Assembly: GCA_046726315.1 (NCBI GenBank)
Contig: JBKPAG010000024.1
Span: 124,001 to 188,000, forward strand
Direction: 5' to 3'
DNA from: JACVRX01 sp046726315
GTDB lineage: Bacteria; Actinomycetota; Actinomycetes; Jiangellales; Jiangellaceae
Length of the DNA stretch: 64,000 nt
Shown in pieces: positions 26,402-34,901 of this stretch. Position 1 is the first letter of the stretch. Each line of letters opens with the position of its first letter. Below the pieces are notes generated by a model. It was not told the origin of the DNA and searched no databases. It saw only the letters and a list, made by a program, of their open reading frames with translations. Both the position numbers and the translations under genes were made by a program.

Positions 26402-27387
26402 GCCGCGCCCCCGTCCGCCCACACGTCGGTGAGCGCTTCTGCGGGGTCGGCATCCGGCGCGGCCTGAGCGGCATCAGATGCAGCCGCGACGACTGTCGCC
26501 GCTCGGGTGTCCGCCGAGTCGACATCTGCGGGATCGACGCCCATCGCGGCCAGCTGTTCCCTGGTGACGAGCAACGGGTCGCGGCGCAGCCACTGCTCGA
26601 CCTCGTCGGTTGGGCGGTATTTCGCTGGGTCCGTTCGACTGTGGCCAAAGTGCCGGTAGGTGCGCGCCTCCAACACGGTCGGGCCTTCACCCCTCCGTGC
26701 GCGTGCAGCAGCGGCTGCCACCGCTTCCCGAACCACTAGCACGTCGTTGCCGTCGAGCAGCTGACCAGGCAGGCCGTTGGCCGCTGCCCGGTCCGCCGCG
26801 GGATTCGGTACCGAGGTGACGCTCGCGATCGGGGTGTACTCCATATAGAGGTTGTTCTCGCAGACGAAAAGCACCGGCAGCCCCCACACCGACGCGAGGT
26901 TGAGAGCTTCGTGGAATGCGCCGATGTTGGTGGCGCCGTCGCCGAAGAAGGCTACGGCGACCTGTTCGGTGCCGCGCAGCTTGGCCGACCATGCGGCCCC
27001 GACCGCCATCGGCAGGTGGGCGCCGACAATGGCGTAGGACCCGAGCATTCCGCGGTCGGCCTTGGTCAGATGCATCGAGCCACCTTTGGCCTTGCACACC
27101 CCGGTCGCCTTGCTCATCAGCTCGGCCAGGCACTCCTCTGGTGTAGCCCCACGGGCGATGGCGTGGTGGTGGCCGCGGTAGGTGGCGAAGACGTAGTCGT
27201 CGGGTTTTAATGCGGCATTCGCCCCAACGGCGACCGCTTCCTGTCCGGCAGCCAGATGAGTGGTGCCCTTCACCAGCCCGCGCATGAACAGGTCGTGGGC
27301 GGTCTGCTCAGTGCGCCGGATCACCGCCATCTGCTGGTAAAGGTCAAGCAGGGTGGCGGCGTCGACCGAGTGAGTGTCGATCGTCAC
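26389..27387 (-). CDS. 2-oxoacid/acetoin dehydrogenase E1 component, alpha subunit
   Basis: This 332-residue protein carries the thiamine-diphosphate motif FFGDGATNIGAFHEALNLAS ending in VCENN, and the typical GGSMHLTKADRGMLGSYAIVG and TYRHFGHSRTDP segments. It most resembles acetoin dehydrogenase and pyruvate dehydrogenase alpha subunits. With the E1 beta subunit it would decarboxylate a 2-oxoacid or cleave an acyloin. The GTG start overlaps the stop of the M24-fold gene by four bases, so it is coupled to it. A separate bkd-type E1/E2 set lies at 42.4-46.2 kb and is a paralogue. Confidence 0.88.
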   Translation of the reverse strand: MTIDTHSVDAATLLDLYQQMAVIRRTEQTAHDLFMRGLVKGTTHLAAGQEAVAVGANAALKPDDYVFATYRGHHHAIARGATPEECLAELMSKATGVCKAKGGSMHLTKADRGMLGSYAIVGAHLPMAVGAAWSAKLRGTEQVAVAFFGDGATNIGAFHEALNLASVWGLPVLFVCENNLYMEYTPIASVTSVPNPAADRAAANGLPGQLLDGNDVLVVREAVAAAAARARRGEGPTVLEARTYRHFGHSRTDPAKYRPTDEVEQWLRRDPLLVTREQLAAMGVDPADVDSADTRAATVVAAASDAAQAAPDADPAEALTDVWADGGAAWRT

Positions 27388-28700
27388 GGCTCGCCCCGGC
27401 CCAGAGGGGTGTTGAGATGCGACTGGGACTCGCGGACGGGCGAGAGCGGCCCGTCGACCGTCCAGTACTGGCGACCGGCCACTAACAGCTCCTCGGCCGG
27501 GAATTTCGTGATGACCTCGCAGCCATCAGCGGTCACCACCACCTCTTCCTCGATGCGGGCCGCCGACCAGCCGTCGGACGCCGGCCAGTACGTCTCAAGC
27601 GCGAAGACCATGCCCTCTTCCAGCGTTTCCGGGTGGTCCAGCGAAACCAGCCGGCTGAAGATCGGCTTCTCCCAGATCGCCAGCCCGACTCCGTGCCCGT
27701 ACTGCAGTGCGAATGCGGCCTCCTCGTTGGCGAAGCCGAACTCGTCCGCACGAGGCCACAACGCGACGATGTCGGCGGTCGTGGCACCCGGCTTCACGGC
27801 CGCGATCGCGGCGTCCATGTACTCGCGGCAGCGGGTGTACGCGTCGCGCATCGCGGGCGACGCGCTCCCCACAGCGAAGCACCGGTAGTAACAGGTCCGG
27901 TAGCCGAGGTGGCTGTGCAGGATGTCGAAGAACGCCGGGTCGCCCGGGCGCACCACGCGGTCGCTGTACACGTGTGGGTGGGGTGAGCAGCGTTCGCCGG
28001 AGATGGCGTTGACACCCTCGACGTACTCGCTGCCGAGGTCGTAGAGCACTTTGCTCACCACGCCAACGCACTCGTTCTCGCGCACTCCCGGGCGCAGGAA
28101 GGCGTAGAGCTCTTCGTACGCGGCGTCGACCATCGCGCACGCCTGGGTGAGCAGCCCGATCTCGTCTTCGGTCTTGATCCGGCGCGCCTCGAGGAAGACC
28201 TGTTGCCCGTCGACGACATCCAGGCCCTCGGCCCGCAGCGCCGCCAGGATCGGCATCTCGATCACGTCGACGCCGACCGGCTCGCTCTCCAAATCGTGCT
28301 CGCGGAGCACTGTGGCGACCTTGCGGGCGACCTCCTCGGCGACGCCGGCGTCGGGGTGAAACGCGCCGCGGAGGGTCGAGATGCCGGCGCGGGCCCGCTT
28401 GGTCCCGTCCAGCCACGGGTTGAACAGCTGGTGATGGCGGGCTGCTGATCCGAAGTCCCAAACGACCGGCTCTCCGCCACGAGGCAGGACCGCGAACCGG
28501 ATCAGCTTGTCCATCGCCCACGTTCCGATGTGGGTCGCGGTCATGTAGCGGATGTTCGCGAAGTCGAAGGTCAGCAGGGCGCCCAATACCGAGCCTTCGA
28601 TAGTGGCGTTGAGGCGGCCCAACCTGTCGCGCCGGAGCCGGTCGACGTCGATCCGTTGTTCCCAGTCGACCGCGTTCGGGCCATAGGTACGGATCGCCAT
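27384..28700 (-). CDS. M24-fold hydrolase (creatinase/Xaa-Pro peptidase family), one metal ligand replaced
   Basis: This 438-residue protein has the creatinase N-domain (about 1-190) and a pita-bread catalytic domain. Motifs include SGERCSPHPHVYSDRVVRPG, PAFFDILHSHLGYRTC, QYGHGVGL, ALETYW and ARIEEEVVV. The histidine and two glutamates of the usual metal site are in place, but the second aspartate of the D-x10-D pair is replaced by Cys. The family includes creatinase, ectoine hydrolase DoeA and the DMSP lyase DddP; the NIRYMT start and CSPHPH are DddP-like features but not enough to assign it. It is the first gene of the operon; ATG at 28700 with AAGGA upstream. Confidence 0.75.
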   Translation of the reverse strand: MAIRTYGPNAVDWEQRIDVDRLRRDRLGRLNATIEGSVLGALLTFDFANIRYMTATHIGTWAMDKLIRFAVLPRGGEPVVWDFGSAARHHQLFNPWLDGTKRARAGISTLRGAFHPDAGVAEEVARKVATVLREHDLESEPVGVDVIEMPILAALRAEGLDVVDGQQVFLEARRIKTEDEIGLLTQACAMVDAAYEELYAFLRPGVRENECVGVVSKVLYDLGSEYVEGVNAISGERCSPHPHVYSDRVVRPGDPAFFDILHSHLGYRTCYYRCFAVGSASPAMRDAYTRCREYMDAAIAAVKPGATTADIVALWPRADEFGFANEEAAFALQYGHGVGLAIWEKPIFSRLVSLDHPETLEEGMVFALETYWPASDGWSAARIEEEVVVTADGCEVITKFPAEELLVAGRQYWTVDGPLSPVRESQSHLNTPLGRGEP

Positions 28701-28739
28701 GGGTTGCACCGTCCTTCCCACAACGTCTCTCGTGAGTAA

Positions 28740-28771
28740 AGTCACGCTTGCTGCGATCGTCAAGTGTCACT
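28740..28771. promoter_or_regulatory. inverted repeat between the divergent operon and its XRE-cupin regulator
   Basis: AGTCACGCTTG (28740-28750) and CAAGTGTCACT (28761-28771) are inverted with 9 of 11 positions matching and a ten-base spacer. It sits 40 bases upstream of the M24-fold gene and 82 bases upstream of the regulator, the place expected for a site bound by the adjacent regulator. Confidence 0.45.
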
Positions 28772-28853
28772 GCACGGTTGGGGAGACACCTACGCGGAAT
28801 TCGGGCCGGGCCATTCAGTGTCTCTGTACGCTTCGGGTCGAGGAGGTCGCTCT

Positions 28854-29486
28854 GTGGCACCAGACCCCGTGCCGTATGTGGGCGAGCGGCTGCGCGAGGA
28901 ACGGCTGCGGCGCGGGGTCACCGTGCGCAGCCTGGCCCGGGACCTGGGGGTCTCGGCGAGCCTGATCTCCCAGATCGAGACCGGGAAGAGCCAGCCCTCG
29001 GTAGGCACCCTCTACGCGATCACCACCGCTCTCGACATCTCCGTCGAGGACGTGTTCGAGCCCCCGAGCCCGGGGGTGGTGCCGGGCGACCAATCGGCGG
29101 TTCCGACAACGGTGCTCGAAGCACTGGGAGCGCAGCGAGGTCAACGAGTTGGCCCGCTCGTGAAACCGAGCGACCGGCAGGTGCTCCAGCTGGACTCAGG
29201 GGTTACGTGGGAGCGGCTCGGCCAGCTTCCGCGCACGCACGTCGATTTTCTCCTCATCACCTATGAGCCGGGCGGCATGTCGTCCAGCAGCGGTCGGCTC
29301 ATGCGCCATCCGGGTGCCGAGTACGGGTACCTGATCAGCGGCGAGCTGGTGTTGACGCTCGGCTTCGACGAGCTGAGGCTCACCCCGGGCGATGCCGTTT
29401 CGTTCGAATCTCCGACCCCGCACCGCTATCACAACGACGGATCCGAGCCCGCCATCGGCGTCTGGTTCGTCGCCGGAACGGAGTGA
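28854..29486 (+). CDS. XRE-family regulator with C-terminal cupin
   Basis: This 210-residue protein has a lambda-repressor type helix-turn-helix (RLREERLRRGVTVRSLARDL, then LGVSASLISQIETGKSQPS, residues about 8-60) and a C-terminal cupin sensor domain (HPGAEYGYLISGELVLTLGF, LTPGDAVSFESPTPHRYHND). This HTH-cupin layout is common in regulators of catabolic operons, such as PuuR and SutR. The GTG at 28854 has GAGGAGG seven bases upstream. It is divergent from the seven-gene operon and probably controls it, with the cupin sensing a pathway metabolite. Confidence 0.85.
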   Translation: MAPDPVPYVGERLREERLRRGVTVRSLARDLGVSASLISQIETGKSQPSVGTLYAITTALDISVEDVFEPPSPGVVPGDQSAVPTTVLEALGAQRGQRVGPLVKPSDRQVLQLDSGVTWERLGQLPRTHVDFLLITYEPGGMSSSSGRLMRHPGAEYGYLISGELVLTLGFDELRLTPGDAVSFESPTPHRYHNDGSEPAIGVWFVAGTE

Positions 29487-29509
29487 AATCGGCCCCGTAG
29501 GCTGGCGCG

Positions 29510-30439
29510 ATGAGCGCGGCGCGACGGCTTCAGACGGCGACATCGATGTTCCTGGACACGCTGGATGACGGCCAACGTCGACAGGCCTCCTTGCGCTTCG
29601 ACGAGGTTGCCCGGCGAACGTGGGCGTACACGCCCGGCCCGCGGAACGGGGTGCCGATGTGGGCGCTGTCTCGGGGCCAGACGAAGGCAGCCTTCACGCT
29701 GTTGGCGGCCCTACTAGCTCCACCCGCATTCGTCCGGGCCGTCGCCGTGATGGGCCTCGAGGAAGTTCTCGACCAGGTCGAAGGGGGCAGGTCGGGTAGG
29801 CGGCACATCGGCGACTACTGGATTGCGGTGTTCGGTGAACCCGGCGTGGAGCCTTGGGCGCTGCGTTTGGAGGGTCACCACGTGTCGGTGAATGCAACCG
29901 TCGGCGCTGGCGAGGTGGCGCTGACGCCACTGTTTCTCGGCGCGAACCCAGCATCGGTCCGCGACGGTGGGCACGTCGTACTGGCCCCTCTACAGATCGA
30001 GGAGCGGCTCGGCTTCGACCTCGTGTCCGCGCTGACCATGGAACAGCGCTCGTCGGCAGTGCTGTCCGAGGAAGCCCCAGCCGACATCATCACGCGGAAC
30101 CGTCCCCGCCTTGACGCACCAATGGATCCGGCCGGCGTACCACTGTCCGCGCTCGACGGATCCGCCGGAACGACGGCTCGAGAACTCGTCCGGACCTATC
30201 TCGACCGCTTTCCCGACGGCGTCATACGCCCACGGACCGACGAGCTGTGGTTCGCCTGGGCGGGGGCACTCGAACCGGGCATCGGCCATTACTACCGGCT
30301 GACCGGACCGCGATTGCTGGTGGAGTTGGACAACACCCAGAACGGCGCCAACCACGTGCACACGGTCGTGCGCGACCCCGAAGCTGACTTCGGCGAAGAC
30401 CTACTGGCTGTCCACTACGCCCGTAACCACAACGAGTAA
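29510..30439 (+). CDS. DUF3500 protein
   Basis: This 309-residue protein has the DUF3500 hallmarks: a repeated statement of R-W-x-Y-x-P early (ARRTWAYTPGPRNGVPMWAL), GDYWIAVFGEPG and WALRLEGHHVSVNATV in the middle, and a C-terminal HYYRLTGPRLLVELDNTQNG with NHVHTVVRDP. Its role is not established; family members often lie near catabolic genes. It starts 23 bases after the XRE-cupin regulator and is likely in its transcript. A strong hairpin at 30439-30466 ends it. Confidence 0.75.
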   Translation: MSAARRLQTATSMFLDTLDDGQRRQASLRFDEVARRTWAYTPGPRNGVPMWALSRGQTKAAFTLLAALLAPPAFVRAVAVMGLEEVLDQVEGGRSGRRHIGDYWIAVFGEPGVEPWALRLEGHHVSVNATVGAGEVALTPLFLGANPASVRDGGHVVLAPLQIEERLGFDLVSALTMEQRSSAVLSEEAPADIITRNRPRLDAPMDPAGVPLSALDGSAGTTARELVRTYLDRFPDGVIRPRTDELWFAWAGALEPGIGHYYRLTGPRLLVELDNTQNGANHVHTVVRDPEADFGEDLLAVHYARNHNE

Positions 30440-30466
30440 CGGCCCCGCTTTCCGGAGCGGGGCCGT
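30439..30466. terminator. bidirectional terminator hairpin
   Basis: ACGGCCCCGCT (30439-30449) pairs perfectly with AGCGGGGCCGT (30456-30466) around six bases. It lies between the convergent DUF3500 gene and the ABC permease gene. Confidence 0.65.
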
Positions 30467-30490
30467 CACCTGGTCAATGATCCGCAGCGA

Positions 30491-31390
30491 TCACGACTTG
30501 ACGCCACCGGCCGTGAGGCCCGCGACGATCCGCCGCTGGAAGATGAGGACCATGATGAGCAGCGGCACGGTAAGGATGACTCCCGCCGCCATCATGCTCC
30601 CGAACGGGATGTCGCGGCCGGTCGCCCCGGTGAAGAAGGTCACCGCGACGGTGGCGGTGCGGTACTCGAACTTGTTGGTCATCGTCAGCGCGATGATGTA
30701 CTCGTTCCAGGCCGCGACGAACACGATGATCGCAGTCGTGAAGACGCCCGGTGCGGCCAGCGGAAGAATGACCTTGCGGAAGGCCTGACCCTGCGTGCAG
30801 CCGTCGATCATCGCCGCCTGCTCGAGCTCGGCGGGCATTTGCCGGAAGAACGCCACCAGGTTCCATACGGCCAGGGGCAGGGCAAACGACATGGCCGGCA
30901 GGATCAGCGCCTGGTAGCTGTTGATCCAGCCGATGTCGGTGAAGAGGCTGAACAGCGGAATGACCATCGCGATGCCCGGAAACATCGAGGTCGCGATGAT
31001 GAGCGAGAGCGCAAGATTCTTGCCGCGGAACTTGAGCCGGGCCAGCGCGTAAGCGCACAGAATGGCTATGAAGAGCACGAGCACGGTGACCGAGGAAGCT
31101 ACGAAGATGCTGTTGAACAACGCTCGGCCGAAGTGGTTGGCAGGGGCGAACGCGTCTTTGTAGTTGTCAAGGGAGGGCGGCTGGGGGAAGACGGTCGTCT
31201 GGAACACGTCGCTGGGCCGCCGCAGGCTGCTGACGATCATCCAGTAGAACGGCGCCAGGCAGTAGATGATGATCGCAGTGATGCCGATGTAGGCCAGCCA
31301 CATCTTCGAGCGGGTCTGGCCTTCAGGGCGTCGGCCAACCCGCGCGGCGGCCGGGGCCTGCTGGGGGGCGCTGACGGAGGTGCTGCTCAT
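30491..31390 (-). CDS. ABC sugar-type permease, MalG-like
   Basis: This 299-residue protein has six predicted membrane helices and the EAA loop EQAAMIDGCTQGQAFRKVIL that docks the ATPase, as in carbohydrate-uptake (CUT1) permeases of the MalG type. Its ATG overlaps the stop of the MalF-like gene (ATGA). No ATP-binding subunit is encoded nearby, so a shared multi-task ATPase (MsiK type) is probably used, as in other actinobacteria. Confidence 0.9.
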   Translation of the reverse strand: MSSTSVSAPQQAPAAARVGRRPEGQTRSKMWLAYIGITAIIIYCLAPFYWMIVSSLRRPSDVFQTTVFPQPPSLDNYKDAFAPANHFGRALFNSIFVASSVTVLVLFIAILCAYALARLKFRGKNLALSLIIATSMFPGIAMVIPLFSLFTDIGWINSYQALILPAMSFALPLAVWNLVAFFRQMPAELEQAAMIDGCTQGQAFRKVILPLAAPGVFTTAIIVFVAAWNEYIIALTMTNKFEYRTATVAVTFFTGATGRDIPFGSMMAAGVILTVPLLIMVLIFQRRIVAGLTAGGVKS

Positions 31391-32394
31391 GGCGTGTCCC
31401 CCATCGCGATCGGCCGGAGACCTCGTCGGCCTCTAGCGGGCTTCGGTATCTTTTCCCGGGCCTCGCCGATGACGTCGGCGCCGAGCAGCTTGACAAAGGC
31501 ATAGGCGACGACGACGACATAGAGGAAGAGGATCACCGCGTACGCTGCTGCCGGACCGTACCTGGTGTTGTTGTTCTCGATGAACGCGAGGATCGAAATC
31601 GTCTCGACGCTCCTTTTTTGCGGGGCGAGGACAAACGGGAGGTCGAACATCCGCAGGTTGTCCAGGATGCGGAACAGCACCGCAACCAAAAGGGCTGGCC
31701 TTACCAGCGGCAGCGTGATGTGCCTGAACTGCTTGAATGCCGACGCGCCGTCGATCCTCGCTGCCTCGTAGACCTCGTTCGGGATGACCTGCAGCCCGGC
31801 GAGGACGAGCAGGCCGATGAACGGGGCGGTCTTCCAGGTGTCGGCGATGATGACTGACAGCTTCGCCTGCCAGCCCTCAGTCGACCACAGGATCTGCTGG
31901 TTGATGATCTGGTTGGCGATGCCGTTGGCGTCGAAGATCCACCGCCAGAGCAGAGCCGATACCACGGTGGGGATCGCCCATGGCACCAGGATGCTGGCCC
32001 TGATCAGTCCCTTGCCGCGGAACGCCTTGTTCATGATCAGTGCCATCGCGACGCCGATGACGACCTCGATGGCGACACACACCACGGTGAAGAACGTGGT
32101 GTTGTAGAAGGCGTTCCAGAAGCGTTCGCCAGTCTCGCCGCTGAAGACGGCGGTGTAATTGTCCAACCCGACGAACTGCTCGCCTTCGACGACGAATCCG
32201 CTCGGGTCGACCACCTGGCTGGTGGTGAACAGGGACTGGCGAATCCCAGCGACGATCGGGTACCCGATAACGACGAGCAGCACGAGAAAGGTCGGGGACA
32301 TGAGCCCCGCCGCCAGCCGCCCCTGGTCTTCGGGTTTGTTCAACTTCCTTGGTGGGGCGGGCGGCACCTTCGGGGGTGCCTCGATGGTTGCCAT
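31387..32394 (-). CDS. ABC sugar-type permease, MalF-like
   Basis: This 335-residue CUT1-type permease has a long N-terminal cytoplasmic stretch (PPKVPPAPPRKLNKPEDQGR), six or more membrane helices and the EAA loop YEAARIDGASAFKQFRHITL. The ATG at 32394 follows GGGAGGTCGC. It lies 62 bases after the binding-protein gene, with a strong hairpin in that gap. Confidence 0.9.
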   Translation of the reverse strand: MATIEAPPKVPPAPPRKLNKPEDQGRLAAGLMSPTFLVLLVVIGYPIVAGIRQSLFTTSQVVDPSGFVVEGEQFVGLDNYTAVFSGETGERFWNAFYNTTFFTVVCVAIEVVIGVAMALIMNKAFRGKGLIRASILVPWAIPTVVSALLWRWIFDANGIANQIINQQILWSTEGWQAKLSVIIADTWKTAPFIGLLVLAGLQVIPNEVYEAARIDGASAFKQFRHITLPLVRPALLVAVLFRILDNLRMFDLPFVLAPQKRSVETISILAFIENNNTRYGPAAAYAVILFLYVVVVAYAFVKLLGADVIGEAREKIPKPARGRRGLRPIAMGDTP

Positions 32395-32409
32395 GCGACC
32401 TCCCTCGGT

Positions 32410-32443
32410 GTGGGGCGGCCGGCCGTCAGACCGGCCGCCCCAC
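32410..32443 (-). terminator. intergenic hairpin between the binding-protein and permease genes
   Basis: GTGGGGCGGCCGG (32410-32422) and CCGGCCGCCCCAC (32431-32443) form a perfect 13-bp stem with an eight-base loop. Placed after the solute-binding protein gene and before the permeases, it probably lets the binding protein be made in excess by partial termination or mRNA 3' protection. Confidence 0.65.
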
Positions 32444-32456
32444 CCTGCCAGCCCGA

Positions 32457-33764
32457 TTACTGGGTGAGCTCTTCCAGCTTGGTTTGCAGCTGTTCGAGCG
32501 CCTCCTCGGTCGTCAGTTCTCCGGTGAGCGCACCGTACGCCGCGTCCTGAATCGCCAGCGTGGCATCACCGTAGCGCACCACCTTCGGCCGCGGTACTGC
32601 ATTGAGGATCGACTCCTTCAGCACGGGGAGGAAGGGGTACTTCTCAATCAGCGCTGGATCATCGTAAATCGACGTGTAGATCGGCGTCTGGGACGCGATC
32701 TCGAAGTTCTTCTGGTTCTGCTCCTTGCTCGTATAGAACTTGATGAACTCGAGCGCGCTCGCCTTGTTCGGAGCGAAGGTCGAGATCCCCATCGCGTGTC
32801 CGCCGAGGCTGGAGGCGCCGGGACCATCGAGGCCCGGTAGCGGCGCGACGTCGAACTTGCCGGCAACCGGGGACGAGCCGTCGGTCGCGTTGGCCAGGGC
32901 GTACTGGTAAGGCCACTGGCGGTGGAAGATGAGCCTACCCTCCATGAAGGCACGACGCCCTTCCTCCTCCTTGTAGGTGATGGCCTCCTCGGGGATGTAG
33001 CCCTCCTTGAAGCCGTTCACCAGGAAGTTCAGGCCCTCTGCGGCCTCCGGCGTATTGACGTTTGGCTGGCCGCTGTCGTCGGTGACTACGCCGCCAGCAC
33101 TGTTGATCGCCTCGGAGGCGTTGACGGTGAGGCCCTCGTACTTCTCGAACTGGCCGGCGTAGCAGGGGACGTTCGCACCCTCGGGGGTCGCCTGGACCTG
33201 CTCGCACTGGTCGATCATCTCTGCCCACGTCGCCGGCGGCTCCGTGATTCCGGCGGCCTCGAGCAGGTCAGTCCGGTAGTAGAGCATGCCACCGTCGGAG
33301 GCACTGGGGACGGCGTAGAGCTTGTCGAGATACCTCGCGGAGTCGATGACCGGTTCCAGAATCTCGTCCACGGGGAACTCGTCCTCGGGCAGCTCCACGA
33401 TGTACCGGTTCGCCGCGAACTCAGCGGTCCACACGTTGTCGACGCTGAGAATGCTGAATGCATCGGACTCCGTCTCGGCGTTCTGGATCATCTGGGTTCG
33501 CTGCGCATCGGCGGATTCCGGCAGCTCGATAAGAGTAACTTCCTCGTCCGGATGCTCGGCGTTCCACTCGTCGAGGACTCCCTGGACGAAGCCGGATGTG
33601 TCCTTGCCTTGGGCGTACGTGATTGGGCCGACGCCCTCGAGCGCCGGTGCGCCGGTAGCCTCGCCGCCGGCCTGGTCGCCGCCGCCGTCGTCACCACCAC
33701 ACGCGGCTAGTACCAGTCCGGTAGCCGTCGCCCCGGCGACGAAAGCCAGATGTTTGCGCCGCAT
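32457..33764 (-). CDS. ABC extracellular solute-binding lipoprotein (CUT1 type)
   Basis: This 435-residue protein has a lipoprotein signal peptide: RRKHLAFVAGATATGLVLAA then the lipobox Cys and a Gly/Asp-rich linker. The mature part has features of family 1 sugar-binding proteins (VTLIELPESADAQRTQMIQN, YKEEEGRRAFMEGRLIFHRQ, NKASALEFIKFYTSKEQNQK). It delivers substrate to the two downstream permeases. The ATG at 33764 follows GGGAG. The substrate is unknown; such systems can carry sugars, polyols or glycosides. Confidence 0.9.
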   Translation of the reverse strand: MRRKHLAFVAGATATGLVLAACGGDDGGGDQAGGEATGAPALEGVGPITYAQGKDTSGFVQGVLDEWNAEHPDEEVTLIELPESADAQRTQMIQNAETESDAFSILSVDNVWTAEFAANRYIVELPEDEFPVDEILEPVIDSARYLDKLYAVPSASDGGMLYYRTDLLEAAGITEPPATWAEMIDQCEQVQATPEGANVPCYAGQFEKYEGLTVNASEAINSAGGVVTDDSGQPNVNTPEAAEGLNFLVNGFKEGYIPEEAITYKEEEGRRAFMEGRLIFHRQWPYQYALANATDGSSPVAGKFDVAPLPGLDGPGASSLGGHAMGISTFAPNKASALEFIKFYTSKEQNQKNFEIASQTPIYTSIYDDPALIEKYPFLPVLKESILNAVPRPKVVRYGDATLAIQDAAYGALTGELTTEEALEQLQTKLEELTQ

Positions 33765-33943
33765 GAGCGGCTCCCTTCCCTCGGACATCAATTCCGGGCC
33801 ACGCGTGGCGTAGCTCACAGGTCAGATTGGCTGGTCGTGGGCGGCAGCACAAGCCGAGATGGTTGAGGTGACGTAACGATTTGGGCACCTCCACGACATA
33901 TAACGGGCAGTTGACGATCCCGATGCGCCGATCGCCCCCGCAA

Positions 33944-34789
33944 TCACCGGGCGCAGCCGCCATCCCCATCAGGCCGCACATGCGGACGCATCAGATCTTC
34001 CGTCCCCATGGCCAGGTACGGATCTTCGCCTGCGACCAGCTCGATGTCGCGGTGGTCGAGCGTTCCCATGACCTCCTGCGGGCCGGGCGGAAACCACGGG
34101 AGGAGTGACTCCGCGCTCATGTAGTGATTCACCAGAGCCCTGCGCATACCGTGTCGGCCCGTGTTCGGCAGTGACCGGTGCAGCAGATAGCCGTTGAATA
34201 CGAGCGCGGCACCGGCTGGAAGCTCGACCGGTGTTGCGTCTTGCTCGCGGTATCCGAAGCCGTGCGCTTCCTGGGTGCAGTCGAAGCGGGGGTCATTCTG
34301 ATCCCGAACCGGGTAGAGGACGCCATGGCGATGAGAGCCCGGCATCACCCAAAGGCAGCCGTTCTCTACGGTGGCGTCGTCGAGCGCGATCCACGCGGCC
34401 GTCAAGGACCGATCGCGAGTCGGGATATGAGCCTCGTCCTGGTGCCACGCTTGTCCGGGCTTGCCCTCCGCCTTGATGAACAGCATCGACTGCATCATCT
34501 TGACGTTCGGTCCGATGACCGCGCAGAGCACGTCGACCACCGCTGGTAGCCGTCCGATGTCGAGCATGACCGGCGAGATCTTGTGCGGGAAGTGGATGCA
34601 CAGGTAGCGGCGAAGTACAGCTGCGTCGTCATCCTTCGTGGGTAACGGCGTGACCCCGTCGATGTCGCCTCGCAGGCCGCGGCATATGGCTGTCGTCTCG
34701 GCGAGAGCGGCAGCGATCATGTCCGGTGAAAGCGCTTCGGAGATGATCACGTAGCCCTGGCGGTCAAACTCGGTCTCGGTCGCCGGCAT
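33944..34789 (-). CDS. phytanoyl-CoA dioxygenase (PhyH) family protein
   Basis: This 281-residue protein is an Fe(II)/2-oxoglutarate oxygenase of the PhyH type. It has the metal motif HxD in GQAWHQDEAHIPTRD, the distal histidine in FNGYLLHRSLPNTGRHGMRR, and the 2-oxoglutarate Arg just after it. It would hydroxylate a small organic molecule. The ATG at 34789 follows AGGAG. It lies upstream of the ABC importer on the same strand and is divergent from an AraC regulator, so it probably processes the imported compound. Confidence 0.85.
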   Translation of the reverse strand: MPATETEFDRQGYVIISEALSPDMIAAALAETTAICRGLRGDIDGVTPLPTKDDDAAVLRRYLCIHFPHKISPVMLDIGRLPAVVDVLCAVIGPNVKMMQSMLFIKAEGKPGQAWHQDEAHIPTRDRSLTAAWIALDDATVENGCLWVMPGSHRHGVLYPVRDQNDPRFDCTQEAHGFGYREQDATPVELPAGAALVFNGYLLHRSLPNTGRHGMRRALVNHYMSAESLLPWFPPGPQEVMGTLDHRDIELVAGEDPYLAMGTEDLMRPHVRPDGDGGCAR

Positions 34790-34901
34790 CGCTGCTCCTG
34801 TGTTGTTCGGATGTCCCATGCTTGGTGACCAAACCCCACCCGGTGAATGCTCGAATGCGGCGAATACTTGTCTGAATGTGCACTCAATCGAAGGCAGCGC
34901 C

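Noticed and set aside
27384..28700. Firm call as DMSP lyase DddP or ectoine hydrolase DoeA
   Set aside because: Only partial motif agreement and one ligand differs; the neighbours do not match either known pathway.
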